Assembly (NCBI GenBank): GCA_002869235.1
Contig: PKTI01000049.1
Span: forward strand, 1,937-37,931
DNA length: 35,995 bases
Direction of reading: 5' to 3'
Origin: Candidatus Parcubacteria bacterium
GTDB lineage: Bacteria > Patescibacteriota > Patescibacteriia > UBA1558 > GWA2-36-10
Below, one piece after another: positions 7,523 to 16,320 of the stretch; position 1 is the stretch's first letter, and every line of letters starts with the position of its first letter. The position numbers and the translations under genes were made by a program. The notes under the pieces are model-generated. The model saw only the letters and a list, made by a program, of their open reading frames with translations. It was not told the origin of the DNA and did not search any database.

Positions 7523-8980
7523 ATGAATGAAAATATAAAAAACATCTTAGAGGATATTTACTCTATTGATGATAGTCTACGCAAACACGAAAAAGATTTG
7601 ATAAAAATAATCAAAACTCTTTTGGCTGCCAAACCCAAAGCCAAATACGACGAAGCATTCAGGCAAGAGTTGCGCGCGGAGCTCTTGGAAAAGTTTGCTG
7701 AGTTGGAAGAAAAACAAAGCAAGGGTTTTTTAAAAATTAATTTTAAACTTATGAATAAACTACCTTACGCTATAGGTGGATTGATACTAGGCATGTTGGT
7801 ACTACTACCTTTTGTATCAAAAGATAATATTCTACCTGGTGGCAAGCAAATAAATATAGGATTAGAATCCGAAATAGCTAAATTGTCTAGCAACAATGCC
7901 TTTGGCAAAATAAATTCTGATTCAGATGCTAGTCTGGCTGCCAGAAATGCTGCTACAGAAGAGACTGTTGCTGGTTTTGGCGGTGGAGGTTCTATGACTG
8001 CTTATGAAAAATCTATGATATCTAGTGTAATGCCAGCTCCAATGCAATATTCTTATATTTATGAAGGCGAAGATATCAGTTTAGACGACGAACTTTTGCC
8101 AGTACTGAAAAAAGTAAAAGGCACAGAAGCGCAAAAATCTCTAGCCAAAATACTACAAAATGCTGATTTTGAAAATATACAAATGACCAGCTTCAGCAAC
8201 AGTCACTTGAGAAACTTTCAAATATCAGAAGAAGAAGAATATGGTTATACCCTATACGTAGACCTGCACGAGGGCATGATGTCTATTATGGAAAACTGGG
8301 AAATGTGGCCACAACCCGAAGTCATGCAAACCCTTTCTCCAAATCAAGTACCAGACGATCAAACACTTTTAAATATTGCCAATAAATTTCTCCAAGAAAA
8401 GAAAATAGACACTAGCCAATATGGGCAACCACATATAGACGATAATTGGAGAATGTATTATGACCAAAGATTGGCTGAAGGTCTGGATTATTACGTACCA
8501 GAAAGTATAGGTGTGATTTACCCACAAATGGTTGACGGACAAATGGTATATGATGAATGGGGCAATCCTCATGGTATGAACGTAACTGTCAACATAAGAT
8601 ACAATAGGGTTTCATCTGTACACAATATATCTACCCAAAAATACCAAAGTTCTGACTATGATATGGAAACTGATGTAAACAAAATAATCAAACTAGCAGA
8701 ACAAGGTGGATCATACACATATTACCAAGATGAAAATGCTCAAAACTTTGAAATAAAATTGGGCACACCTACATATTCTTATGTACAAATATGGCAACAT
8801 GATGGAAGAACTTCAAACCAACTATTTGTACCTGCCCTGATCTTCCCAGTTACAGAGAAGCCTGACAATGAATACTTCTTCAAAGAAAACGTAGTCGTGC
8901 CTCTAGCAAAAGATATGGTAGAGCAAAGACTCAATCCACCAATATATCCAGAAGATCAACCCGAAATACTACTAAAGTAA
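7523..8980 (+). CDS. Single-pass membrane protein, putative anti-sigma partner
   Basis: 485 aa, family not recognised. Residues 1-70 are charged and helical (cytoplasmic), one transmembrane helix lies at about 81-98 (PYAIGGLILGMLVLLPFV), and about 385 residues follow outside. The outer part holds a Gly-rich linker (GFGGGGS, about 152-158) and a large acidic, Tyr/Gln-rich domain without Cys. Its start lies 4 nt after the sigma gene stop, so the pair is surely co-transcribed. The topology (short cytoplasmic helical part, one TM, sensor-like exterior) fits an anti-sigma factor, but I see no clear zinc-binding anti-sigma motif. No SD at the start. A strong terminator follows. Confidence 0.75.
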   Translation: MNENIKNILEDIYSIDDSLRKHEKDLIKIIKTLLAAKPKAKYDEAFRQELRAELLEKFAELEEKQSKGFLKINFKLMNKLPYAIGGLILGMLVLLPFVSKDNILPGGKQINIGLESEIAKLSSNNAFGKINSDSDASLAARNAATEETVAGFGGGGSMTAYEKSMISSVMPAPMQYSYIYEGEDISLDDELLPVLKKVKGTEAQKSLAKILQNADFENIQMTSFSNSHLRNFQISEEEEYGYTLYVDLHEGMMSIMENWEMWPQPEVMQTLSPNQVPDDQTLLNIANKFLQEKKIDTSQYGQPHIDDNWRMYYDQRLAEGLDYYVPESIGVIYPQMVDGQMVYDEWGNPHGMNVTVNIRYNRVSSVHNISTQKYQSSDYDMETDVNKIIKLAEQGGSYTYYQDENAQNFEIKLGTPTYSYVQIWQHDGRTSNQLFVPALIFPVTEKPDNEYFFKENVVVPLAKDMVEQRLNPPIYPEDQPEILLK

Positions 8981-8983
8981 AAT

Positions 8984-9015
8984 AAAAAAACAGCTCGTAA
9001 TTGAGCTGTTTTTTT
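8984..9015. terminator. Bidirectional terminator between convergent genes
   Basis: A-run, CAGCTC, 6-nt loop, GAGCTG, T-run (8984-9015): a perfect inverted repeat that terminates the sigma operon on plus and the ABC transporter gene on minus. Confidence 0.9.
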
Positions 9016-9016
9016 G

Positions 9017-10786
9017 TTAGCTGATAAATCCACCGACTTGACGCTCCCACAGATCAGCATAGATGCCAGACTTTTTGACCAGTTCACCATGAGTGCCCTG
9101 CTCTTTTATCTGACCATCATCCATCACTACTATCCTATCCATCTGTCTTATAGTAGAAAGCCTGTGAGCTATGACTATTACTGTCTTATTTTTCATCAAG
9201 TTTATCAAGGCTTCTTGTATCAATTGTTCTGAATGTGAATCTAGGCTAGAGGTCGCCTCGTCTAGGATCAAAATTGATGCATTTTTGAGTATAGCTCTGG
9301 CAATTGCTACTCTTTGACGCTCACCACCAGAAAGCTTAACCCCTCTTTCTCCTACATAAGTATCATAGCCCTCTGAAAATTTACTAATAAAATCATGACA
9401 GCGAGCTAATTTGGCGGCTTCGATTATTTCCTTATCAGTAGCATCTGGCTTACCATACTTTATGTTTTCTTTGAGAGTTCTATGAAACAAAATTGGATCC
9501 TGATTGACCAAAGATATATTTTTCCACAAACTTTCCTGCTGTACAGCAGATATTTTTTGTCCGTCAATCAATATCTTCCCCTTTTCAAGATCATAATTTC
9601 TCAAAATAAGGTTTATCAAAGTAGTCTTACCAGAACCAGAAGCTCCTACTAGAGCCACTTTTTCTCTAGACTTAATCTCCAAATTCAAATCTGATATTAC
9701 TCTACGGGTTTGTTTGTAGCTAAAACTAATATCTTTGATGTCAATCTGTCCTTTATCAACTACTAGTTCCTTGGCTCCTTTGACATCTTGTATCTCGTGT
9801 GGGGTTTCCAAAATCTCTGTCATTTCTTTGGCTTCTGCTAGTTGTTCATATAAATATCTGACAACTCTGCCAAAATTCCAAACTCTATTGAATATAGTCA
9901 AAATATAGGCCTGGATCAAAACAAAATCACCCACACTAAACGACCCTTGTTTCCAAAGATTAACAGCAAAATACATCAAGGCAAATTCCAAGAATATCAT
10001 CAACATTGTCTGAGCTGCGTCAAAAACTGTAGTCAATTTCCAAGAAAAGAACCTCAATTTTCTCAATTGTTCATTCAAATCAGCAAAACCTTTTATTTCT
10101 CTTTTATATCCAGAAAATAATTTGACGTTGGTGTTGTTTGTGATGGTATCAGCCAAAAATCCAGTTACCTTAGAATCTACCTCACTTCTTTTCAAATCAT
10201 GCCTCAGTTTGTAAAGACTAAGGTAATAATTGATAATAGAAAAAATAACTACCCAAATAATCACGCCAACAGCCATCCAAATATTTCTCTGCCACAAGAT
10301 TACCACTATAAAAGCTATACTAACTATAGCTGGCAAAAGACTCCAATAAAAAGCTTCTAGTATTCCTTCAAAAGATCGTGAAAATCTATTTACCTTTTTT
10401 ACCAATGAGCCAGTAAAGTTGTCATTGAAAAAGGATGTTGAATGTTTGTGCAAATACTGAAAACTAGTGTTATTGAGATTTGCCATAGAATGTGTCTGAA
10501 AATAACCTGCGGCAAATCCAGATATGCGCCAGAATACCCAAGTAATAGCATTGAAGAGCAAAACCATAAATATCATATCCATCATACCTGGTATTTTGTC
10601 ATCCATTGAGCCTATACCTGTCAAAACATCAAAAAAGTTTTTGTAAAATATAGGTATAATAATACCCCCAATAGAAGCTAGGGTTATAGATGTTACTACC
10701 AAGATAAATGACCAACGATGTCTTTTGAGGTGCTCATAATAAATCTTGAAAGTCTGTTTTGTGTATTTTTCTGAATAATCTCTCAT
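9017..10786 (-). CDS. ABC exporter, fused membrane and ATPase domains
   Basis: Type I (ABCB/MsbA-like) half-transporter, 589 aa, acting as a dimer. The membrane domain covers about residues 1-320 (helices such as WSFILVVTSITLASIGGIII and AVGVIIWVVIFSIINYYL). The nucleotide-binding domain has Walker A GASGSGKTT (Lys387), the signature LSGGERQRVAIARA (about 483-496), Walker B ILILDEATSSLD and the switch His in IAHRLST. I start at ATG 10786; an upstream extension would read through tRNA-Asn. Only 12 nt separate the start from the tRNA CCA end, so tRNA 3' processing would leave a nearly leaderless mRNA. Substrate unknown; lipid, drug or peptide are all possible. Confidence 0.93.
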   Translation of the reverse strand: MRDYSEKYTKQTFKIYYEHLKRHRWSFILVVTSITLASIGGIIIPIFYKNFFDVLTGIGSMDDKIPGMMDMIFMVLLFNAITWVFWRISGFAAGYFQTHSMANLNNTSFQYLHKHSTSFFNDNFTGSLVKKVNRFSRSFEGILEAFYWSLLPAIVSIAFIVVILWQRNIWMAVGVIIWVVIFSIINYYLSLYKLRHDLKRSEVDSKVTGFLADTITNNTNVKLFSGYKREIKGFADLNEQLRKLRFFSWKLTTVFDAAQTMLMIFLEFALMYFAVNLWKQGSFSVGDFVLIQAYILTIFNRVWNFGRVVRYLYEQLAEAKEMTEILETPHEIQDVKGAKELVVDKGQIDIKDISFSYKQTRRVISDLNLEIKSREKVALVGASGSGKTTLINLILRNYDLEKGKILIDGQKISAVQQESLWKNISLVNQDPILFHRTLKENIKYGKPDATDKEIIEAAKLARCHDFISKFSEGYDTYVGERGVKLSGGERQRVAIARAILKNASILILDEATSSLDSHSEQLIQEALINLMKNKTVIVIAHRLSTIRQMDRIVVMDDGQIKEQGTHGELVKKSGIYADLWERQVGGFIS

Positions 10787-10798
10787 ATGTTTATAAAT

Positions 10799-10874
10799 TG
10801 GCTCCGGGGGCAGGACTCGAACCTGCGATATCCACGTTAACAGCGTGGCGTTGTACCAGCTCAACTACCCCGGA
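10799..10874 (-). tRNA. tRNA-Asn (GTT), CCA encoded
   Basis: Full cloverleaf on the minus strand: acceptor TCCGGGG/CCCCGGA, D-arm GTTG/CAAC, anticodon stem CCACG/CGTGG around CTGTTAA (anticodon GTT), T-arm GCAGG-TTCGAGT-CCTGC, discriminator G and encoded CCA. 76 nt. Confidence 0.97.
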
Positions 10875-10890
10875 TTATAAATAAAATATT

Positions 10891-10915
10891 AAAAAATCGG
10901 TCTATTCTGACCGAT
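10891..10915 (-). terminator. Intrinsic terminator upstream of tRNA-Asn
   Basis: Minus strand: ATCGGTC, 6-nt loop, GACCGAT, then a run of T (plus-strand A-run 10891-10896). It lies between the 11058-11086 promoter and the tRNA. Confidence 0.75.
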
Positions 10916-11051
10916 CAACTTTTATACATTTATTGCTTTTTCTGTGATTTTTTAATGCATGCGAAAAGTTACCGGTCATACTTGAGCCAGTTATTATTAC
11001 GTGTTAGGTTAGCAACTTTTCCAAAAATCATAAGTCAATTTATTACTAAGT
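10891..11051 (-). ncRNA. Candidate small RNA or leader RNA upstream of tRNA-Asn
   Basis: The gap between the Nudix stop and tRNA-Asn holds a near-consensus promoter (11058-11086) and an intrinsic terminator (10891-10915) on the same strand, defining an RNA of about 160 nt. It has a long-range pairing of AAAAGTT (about 11012-11018) with AACTTTT (about 10964-10970). It also has a 20-codon frame from ATG 11031 to TAA 10969, ending NNNWLKYDR, with no SD. It could be a standalone sRNA, a short peptide gene, or an attenuated leader of the tRNA-Asn/ABC transcript. I do not recognise a known family. Confidence 0.45.
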
Positions 11052-11057
11052 AGCTAT

Positions 11058-11086
11058 ATAATACTCAAAAAAACAACTTTTGTCAA
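11058..11086 (-). promoter_or_regulatory. Promoter upstream of the candidate RNA and tRNA-Asn
   Basis: Minus strand: TTGACA (11081-11086), exactly 17 nt, TATTAT (11058-11063). It begins 1 nt past the Nudix stop codon. Confidence 0.75.
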
Positions 11087-11087
11087 A

Positions 11088-11564
11088 TTATTGGCTGAGT
11101 TTAGCCAAAGTCATATCAATTTCCTGTCGCACATTGTCAAACATAGGAAGATCTTTGGTCTCATCTACTGTAAACCAGCCAATATCATGAGATTCTCTTT
11201 CTTGGTACTTTATTTTCTGCAGAGCTACTTCTATCACATAGACAAAATCTACATGATAATGCTCTGGTTGTCCGCCATGAGCATCTATCTTTTCTTCCAA
11301 AATAAATTTTGGCAAAGGCAATGACCTGGCTCTATTGTCTACAGTTTTTATTTTTTCCAAAAAAGGTTTTATATCAATACCCGACTCTTCCTCTACTTCG
11401 CGCACTGCTGCCTCTACTGGATTCTCCATTTTTTCTATGTGCCCACCAGGCGGCATCCATTTGTCAAACTTTTTGTGATGGGTCAACAAAAATTTTCTAG
11501 GCTTGGTTTGTGAAACCACCAAAACAGTGGCTGTGTAATGTTTCTGTCCTTCTACTACATCCAT
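11088..11564 (-). CDS. Nudix hydrolase
   Basis: 158-aa hydrolase of nucleoside-diphosphate-linked substrates. The Nudix box is complete at about residues 41-63: GHIEKME, seven residues, then REVEEESGI, matching GX5EX7REUXEEXGU with all catalytic Glu present. The beta strand KFLLTHH and the WMPPGGH lead-in are typical. Its start lies 1 nt after the stop of the P-type ATPase gene, so the two form one operon. Substrate specificity (oxidised nucleotide, NDP-sugar or other) cannot be read from the sequence. Confidence 0.92.
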   Translation of the reverse strand: MDVVEGQKHYTATVLVVSQTKPRKFLLTHHKKFDKWMPPGGHIEKMENPVEAAVREVEEESGIDIKPFLEKIKTVDNRARSLPLPKFILEEKIDAHGGQPEHYHVDFVYVIEVALQKIKYQERESHDIGWFTVDETKDLPMFDNVRQEIDMTLAKLSQ

Positions 11565-11565
11565 A

Positions 11566-14232
11566 TTACTTTTTCTTGCGGTAATAAATATATATAGCTT
11601 TGATACCTTCTATCATGATGATCACCAATGAGAATACAATAAATATAACCCTCCATTCTTCCCAATAAATTGGCACTGTTCTCAATAGTCTATTGAAGAA
11701 TGGTACATACACTGCTACCAACTGAGTAGCCAGACCAATCAATACAGCTCCATTTAAATATTTGTTTTTAAAAGGATTGGCAGTAAAGATGCTGTGATTG
11801 AGGCTCTTGATAGAAAATACATAAAACAATGTGTCTAGTCCCAGCTCTACAAAAGTAACTGTTCTGGCAAGATCCAGGTCTCCTGTTTTTTTGTAAAAAT
11901 ACCAAAACAACCACAAGCTACTAACTGAGCTGAAAATAGAAATCAAAATTATCAAAAGCTTACTTTCTCCGTCTACCAAAGATTTTTGCTTCTTTGGTTT
12001 TTTGTTCATAATTTCCTCCTCTTCTGGTTCCATAGTTAGAGCCAAAGCTGGGAAACTATCTGAAACTAGGTTGATCCACAAAATTTGCGCTGCCAAAAGT
12101 GGCAATGGTATCTGAAAGAATAGACTACCGACAATAATTATTACCTCCGAAAAACTATCTGACAAAAGATACAAAATAACTTTTTTGATATTGGCAAAAA
12201 TTACCCTACCTTGTTTGATGGACATGACAATGGTTTCAAAATTGTTGTCCAAAAGCACCAAGTCAGCTGTTTCTTTGGCCACATCAGAACCACTGGAAAC
12301 TGCTACACCAATATCAGCAGCCTTCAAAGCTGGCGCATCGTTGACTCCGTCACCTGTCATAGAAACAATTTCTCCTCTACTTTGCCAAGCTTTTATGATC
12401 CTCAATTTATCAGTTGGAGTAACTCGAGCATAAACTTTTATGTTTGTTATTCTTTCATTCAGTTCTTTATCAGTCATCTTGAGCAACTCATCACCTGTGA
12501 CCACACTATCTTTGTTTACTGCTATCCCCAATTCTTTGGCAATGGTTCTAGCTGTAAATTTGTTATCTCCAGTAATAATGACTGTATTTATACCTGCCTT
12601 CAAGGTTTTTTGTAGTGTTTCTTTGGTCTCGGGACGCAATGGATCAGATAGTCCCCAAATACCCACAAAAGTAAACCCAGTAGGATTTTCCTTGCACTTT
12701 TCTATATCTTTGAAGCTCTTGGGCACCAATTTAAAACCACAAGCCAAAACTCTCAAACCATTTTTGCTGAGCATCTGCCAATGATCATCAAAATATTTAT
12801 GACGAACTTTGCTCATCTTGGTTTCTTTTTTGCCGTCCAAATATTTATTAGAATAAGACAAAACTTTTTCAGGAGCTCCTTTGATATAAATTATGTCGTG
12901 CTTGGCATCATAACTATGCCTAGTAATCATAAATTTGCGCAAAGAATCAAAAGGAATTTCCTCTATTCTCTTTCTATCATCTGACAAATTCTTTGTTTCG
13001 GGATGATGTCCAGAAAATAAAAGTAAAGCTTTTTCTGTGGGACTACCTATTACTTTCCAATTGTCTATATTTTCATCAGGGTTTTGTACAACTGCGTCAT
13101 TGGACAAAAATCCCACTTCCATTATTGTACTAAGCTCATTGTCTATATCCACGTCTTTCAATGACTGCCCCCCAAGGTCCAACTGATAATTGTTGGTTAC
13201 TATTTGAGTAACTGCCATCTCGCCTTCTGTCAGTGTGCCTGTTTTGTCTGTACAAATAACTGTAGTTGATCCCAGTGTTTCGGCAGAAACCAAGCGCCTG
13301 ACTAGTCCATTGTTTTTCAAAATACGCTGCATACCCACGGTCAAAATCACTGTCATAGAAATCACCAAGCCCTCTGGTATAGCAGAAACTGCTACTGCTA
13401 CTGCAATAGTAAACATCTCTGACCATTCATGATCTTGATATATACCAAAAACAAACAAAGCAAGGGCAATAAGAACTACTATCTTGGTAATATTTTTGGC
13501 AAAAGAATCCAATCTTTTTTGTAAAGGAGTTTTTTCGTCTTCAGTTTCTTTGAGCATTACAGTGATCTGACCCATCTCTGTGCTTACCCCAGTACTTGTC
13601 ACTACTGCTGTGGCCCTACCCTCTACTACCAAAGTGCCCATAAAAACCATATTCTTTCTTTCTGCCAAAACCGTACCCACATCCAATACATTCAATTCTT
13701 TTTTGACTGGCCATGATTCTCCAGTCAAAGTTGCTTCATTGACATCAAAATCATTGAGTGACAACAATCTAGCATCAGCTGGTACCCTATCTCCAGCTGC
13801 CAATACAATCACATCTCCTGGAACCAATTCCTTGGCTTCTACTTTTTTCTCTATTCCGTCACGCCAAACCAAGGACTCCTTACGCACCACTTTGTTCAAT
13901 TTTTCCAAAGACTGGTTGGCTTTTTTTTCTTGAAAAAATCCAACTATGACATTGATGAAAACAGCTGCAAAAATAACATAAGCATCTACAAATTCACCAA
14001 AAAAGAAACTAATAATACCAGCTATTAGCAAAACATAAACTAAGGCACTTTTGAATTGAGAAATAAACAAACGCCCAAGAGAAAATTTTTGCGCCCTTAC
14101 TAATTCATTTAAACCGAATTTTTCGAGTCTTTTTTTGGCTTCTTGACTAGCCAAACCTTTTTTATTTGTATTGAGTTTTTTTAAGGTTTGGGCACTAGAC
14201 AAATTATGCCAGTTAATATTTATTTTTGGCAT
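11566..14232 (-). CDS. Cation-transporting P-type ATPase (P2, calcium-pump-like)
   Basis: 888-aa ion pump. An N-terminal cation_ATPase_N segment (about 1-60) is followed by TM1-2, the actuator domain with TGES (about 169-172), TM3-4 with IPEGL, the phosphorylation loop DKTGTLT (Asp329), the nucleotide domain, GDGVNDAP (about 626-633) and six more TM helices. Compared with SERCA, the TM4 PEGL Glu, the TM5 Glu and the TM6 Asn and Asp (LWINLVSDSFPAL) are kept, but the site I Asn of TM5 appears as Ser. A Ca2+-type pump is likely, possibly with one ion per cycle; that last point is inference. TATAAT (14239-14244) is only 6 nt before ATG 14232, predicting a leaderless mRNA. Confidence 0.93.
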   Translation of the reverse strand: MPKININWHNLSSAQTLKKLNTNKKGLASQEAKKRLEKFGLNELVRAQKFSLGRLFISQFKSALVYVLLIAGIISFFFGEFVDAYVIFAAVFINVIVGFFQEKKANQSLEKLNKVVRKESLVWRDGIEKKVEAKELVPGDVIVLAAGDRVPADARLLSLNDFDVNEATLTGESWPVKKELNVLDVGTVLAERKNMVFMGTLVVEGRATAVVTSTGVSTEMGQITVMLKETEDEKTPLQKRLDSFAKNITKIVVLIALALFVFGIYQDHEWSEMFTIAVAVAVSAIPEGLVISMTVILTVGMQRILKNNGLVRRLVSAETLGSTTVICTDKTGTLTEGEMAVTQIVTNNYQLDLGGQSLKDVDIDNELSTIMEVGFLSNDAVVQNPDENIDNWKVIGSPTEKALLLFSGHHPETKNLSDDRKRIEEIPFDSLRKFMITRHSYDAKHDIIYIKGAPEKVLSYSNKYLDGKKETKMSKVRHKYFDDHWQMLSKNGLRVLACGFKLVPKSFKDIEKCKENPTGFTFVGIWGLSDPLRPETKETLQKTLKAGINTVIITGDNKFTARTIAKELGIAVNKDSVVTGDELLKMTDKELNERITNIKVYARVTPTDKLRIIKAWQSRGEIVSMTGDGVNDAPALKAADIGVAVSSGSDVAKETADLVLLDNNFETIVMSIKQGRVIFANIKKVILYLLSDSFSEVIIIVGSLFFQIPLPLLAAQILWINLVSDSFPALALTMEPEEEEIMNKKPKKQKSLVDGESKLLIILISIFSSVSSLWLFWYFYKKTGDLDLARTVTFVELGLDTLFYVFSIKSLNHSIFTANPFKNKYLNGAVLIGLATQLVAVYVPFFNRLLRTVPIYWEEWRVIFIVFSLVIIMIEGIKAIYIYYRKKK

Positions 14233-14238
14233 GCCATT

Positions 14239-14267
14239 ATTATAACATATTCTTATACTTTAGATAA
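14239..14267 (-). promoter_or_regulatory. Promoter of the P-type ATPase operon (leaderless)
   Basis: Minus strand: TTATCT (14262-14267), 17-nt spacer, TATAAT (14239-14244). The start codon at 14232 falls at the predicted transcript start. Confidence 0.65.
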
Positions 14268-14274
14268 GAAAAGC

Positions 14275-14302
14275 TTGCCTTTTACAGAATTTGCGGTAAA
14301 AT
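14275..14302 (+). promoter_or_regulatory. Promoter of argS (leaderless)
   Basis: TTGCCT (14275-14280), 16-nt spacer, TAAAAT (14297-14302). ATG 14310 is 7 nt past the -10 box, so transcription and translation starts nearly coincide. Confidence 0.6.
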
Positions 14303-14309
14303 TAATACC

Positions 14310-16127
14310 ATGAAAATAAGTGAAAAAATCAAGCAAAAACTGGCTGACAATATCAAAAAGACTTTTGATGTTGATTTTTCTGTTGAAAAGATAAATTTGG
14401 TATTTCCCCCTGATGAAAATCTAGGAGATTACGCTTTTGAATGTTTCGCCCTAGCCAAAGATAGCAAACAAAGCCCCCAACAAGTAGCTGAAAAGTTGGC
14501 TATGAATTTTGAAGTTGATGATTTGATTGCCAAAGTAGCCAATGTAGGACCTTATCTCAATATCAGCTTGGGCAAAGATTTTTTCCAAGAAGTCCTAGCT
14601 GAAATATCTTCTGATAAAAAATTTGGTCAATTAAACTTTGGCAAAAACAAAAAAATACTCATAGAATTTTCTGGACCAAACACCAATAAGCCACAACACG
14701 TTGGTCATGCTAGAAATAATTGTATTGGACAAAGTGTAGTGAATATATACAAAGCTTGTGGCTACAAAGTAATACCAGTCAATATCATAAATGACCGTGG
14801 TATTCATATTGTAAAAAGTATGCTAGCTTGGCAAGAATTTGCCAATGGAGAAACTCCTCAGTCTTCGGGTATGAAAGGTGATCATCTGGTAGGAAAATAT
14901 TATGTGAAATTTGGCCAAGTTTTGGCTGAAGAAAAAGCCAAGTATGCTCAAGAAAAAAATATTGATTTCTCAAAACTGGGCAATATAGAAAAAAGGAAAG
15001 CTGAAGATGAATTCTTAGCTCAATCAGAGTGGATGAAAAAAGCCAGAACTATGCTTCAGGCCTGGGAAAAGGGTGACAAAGAAGTACTAGCTCTATGGGA
15101 AAAAATGAATTCTTGGGTATATGAAGGTTATGATAAAACTTATCATGACTTGGGTATAAAATTTGAACACCTAGACTTTGAAAGTAAAAACTATCTTTTT
15201 GGCAAAGAAATAATACAAATGGGTCTAGACAAAAAAATCTTATTCAAAAAAGACGATGGTTCTATCTGGATAGACCTTAGTCAAGATGGCTTGGACGAAA
15301 AATTGTTGCTGAGAAGTGACGGCACTTCTGTATATATGACTCAAGATATTGGTACAGCTGTCAAAAGATACAAAAAATTCAAATTTGACCAAGGCGTATA
15401 CGTAGTAGCTAGTGAGCAAGATTATCACTTCAAGGTTTTATTTTTGATACTGGAAAAACTAGGCTATCAATGGTCAAAAAATCTACACCACCTATCATAC
15501 GGCATGGTTGACCTGCCTGATGGCAAAATCAAATCTCGTGAAGGCAAAACTGCTGATGCTGATGATCTTATAGCCCAAATGATAGATAAGGCCAAGGAAA
15601 TAATGTCTCAAGCTGAAAAGAAAGTAGAAACTAACGATAAAGATAAAAAGAAAATTGCTCGTGATGTTGGTATTGGAGCTTTGAAATTTTTTATGCTTTC
15701 TACCAACCCACAAAAAAACATTACTTTTGTACCTGATGAATCTATTTCTTTTGACGGCTATACTGGCACTTTTATACAATACACTCACGCTAGAATATCA
15801 ACTATGCTCAAAAAGGCTGGCAAAATAAACTCTATTAAAAAATTAGAAACAATTGACTATAATGATGAAGAAAAAAAGTTGCTAAAATTATTGGCCAACT
15901 TCCCACAGACAATAAAAAATGCTGCCATTGATTACAATCCTGCTCACTTGAGTCAATATCTTTTCAATTTGGCCAAAACTTACAATAATTTTTATCAACA
16001 TCACTCTGTTTTGAATGCCGAAGATGAAAATCTCAAACAGATAAGAGTCAATCTATCTCAAGAAACAAAGGAAGTATTGGCTAAAGGACTAAAATTATTG
16101 GGCATAGAAGCACCTGATGTAATGTAA
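14310..16127 (+). CDS. argS: Arginine--tRNA ligase
   Basis: Class I synthetase that charges tRNA-Arg, 605 aa, slightly longer than the usual 550-590. It shows an N-terminal ArgRS additional domain (about 1-95), the catalytic lead EFSGPNTNKPQHVGHARNN with the HIGH-type signature HVGH at 130-133, NDRG, the KMSKS-like loop KIKSREGKT (about 404-412), and a helical DALR anticodon-binding domain at the C-terminus (YTHARISTMLKKA onward). No SD; the predicted promoter makes the transcript leaderless. It diverges from the P-type ATPase operon across 77 nt. Confidence 0.96.
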   Translation: MKISEKIKQKLADNIKKTFDVDFSVEKINLVFPPDENLGDYAFECFALAKDSKQSPQQVAEKLAMNFEVDDLIAKVANVGPYLNISLGKDFFQEVLAEISSDKKFGQLNFGKNKKILIEFSGPNTNKPQHVGHARNNCIGQSVVNIYKACGYKVIPVNIINDRGIHIVKSMLAWQEFANGETPQSSGMKGDHLVGKYYVKFGQVLAEEKAKYAQEKNIDFSKLGNIEKRKAEDEFLAQSEWMKKARTMLQAWEKGDKEVLALWEKMNSWVYEGYDKTYHDLGIKFEHLDFESKNYLFGKEIIQMGLDKKILFKKDDGSIWIDLSQDGLDEKLLLRSDGTSVYMTQDIGTAVKRYKKFKFDQGVYVVASEQDYHFKVLFLILEKLGYQWSKNLHHLSYGMVDLPDGKIKSREGKTADADDLIAQMIDKAKEIMSQAEKKVETNDKDKKKIARDVGIGALKFFMLSTNPQKNITFVPDESISFDGYTGTFIQYTHARISTMLKKAGKINSIKKLETIDYNDEEKKLLKLLANFPQTIKNAAIDYNPAHLSQYLFNLAKTYNNFYQHHSVLNAEDENLKQIRVNLSQETKEVLAKGLKLLGIEAPDVM

Positions 16128-16131
16128 ATAG

Positions 16132-16160
16132 TTGACAAATGACCAAAATTAGCATATAAT
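16132..16160 (+). promoter_or_regulatory. Consensus promoter of tRNA-Lys
   Basis: TTGACA (16132-16137), 17 nt, TATAAT (16155-16160): a perfect sigma-70 consensus, 16 nt before the mature tRNA 5' end. Confidence 0.9.
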
Positions 16161-16176
16161 AATATCCGTATTTTAT

Positions 16177-16253
16177 GCGCCTATAGCTCAGCCCGGTAGA
16201 GCAGCAGCCTTTTAAGCTGATGGTCCTAGGTTCGAATCCTAGTGGGCGCACCA
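16177..16253 (+). tRNA. tRNA-Lys (TTT), CCA encoded
   Basis: Cloverleaf of 77 nt: acceptor GCGCCTA/TGGGCGC, D-arm GCTC/GAGC, anticodon loop CTTTTAA (anticodon TTT), T-arm CTAGG-TTCGAAT-CCTAG, discriminator A, CCA. The first anticodon-stem pair (27-43) is a G/A mismatch. Confidence 0.96.
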
Positions 16254-16318
16254 CGTAAAATCGAGCAAAGCTCGATCACGTGGCGCAGCCACGTAATTTA
16301 TTGTTTGGCTTGCCACGT
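16251..16318 (+). repeat. Nested inverted repeats in the tRNA-Lys trailer
   Basis: CCACGT (16251-16256, including the tRNA CCA) can pair with ACGTGG (16278-16283) around the inner hairpin ATCGAGC-aaa-GCTCGAT (16260-16276). ACGTGGC (16278-16284) can instead pair with GCCACGT at 16288-16294 or at 16312-16318. These are mutually exclusive folds ahead of the terminator. Confidence 0.6.
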
Positions 16319-16320
16319 GA

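Noticed and set aside
10787-10864. Longer ABC transporter N-terminus
   Set aside because: Those codons are the tRNA-Asn gene read on the same strand.
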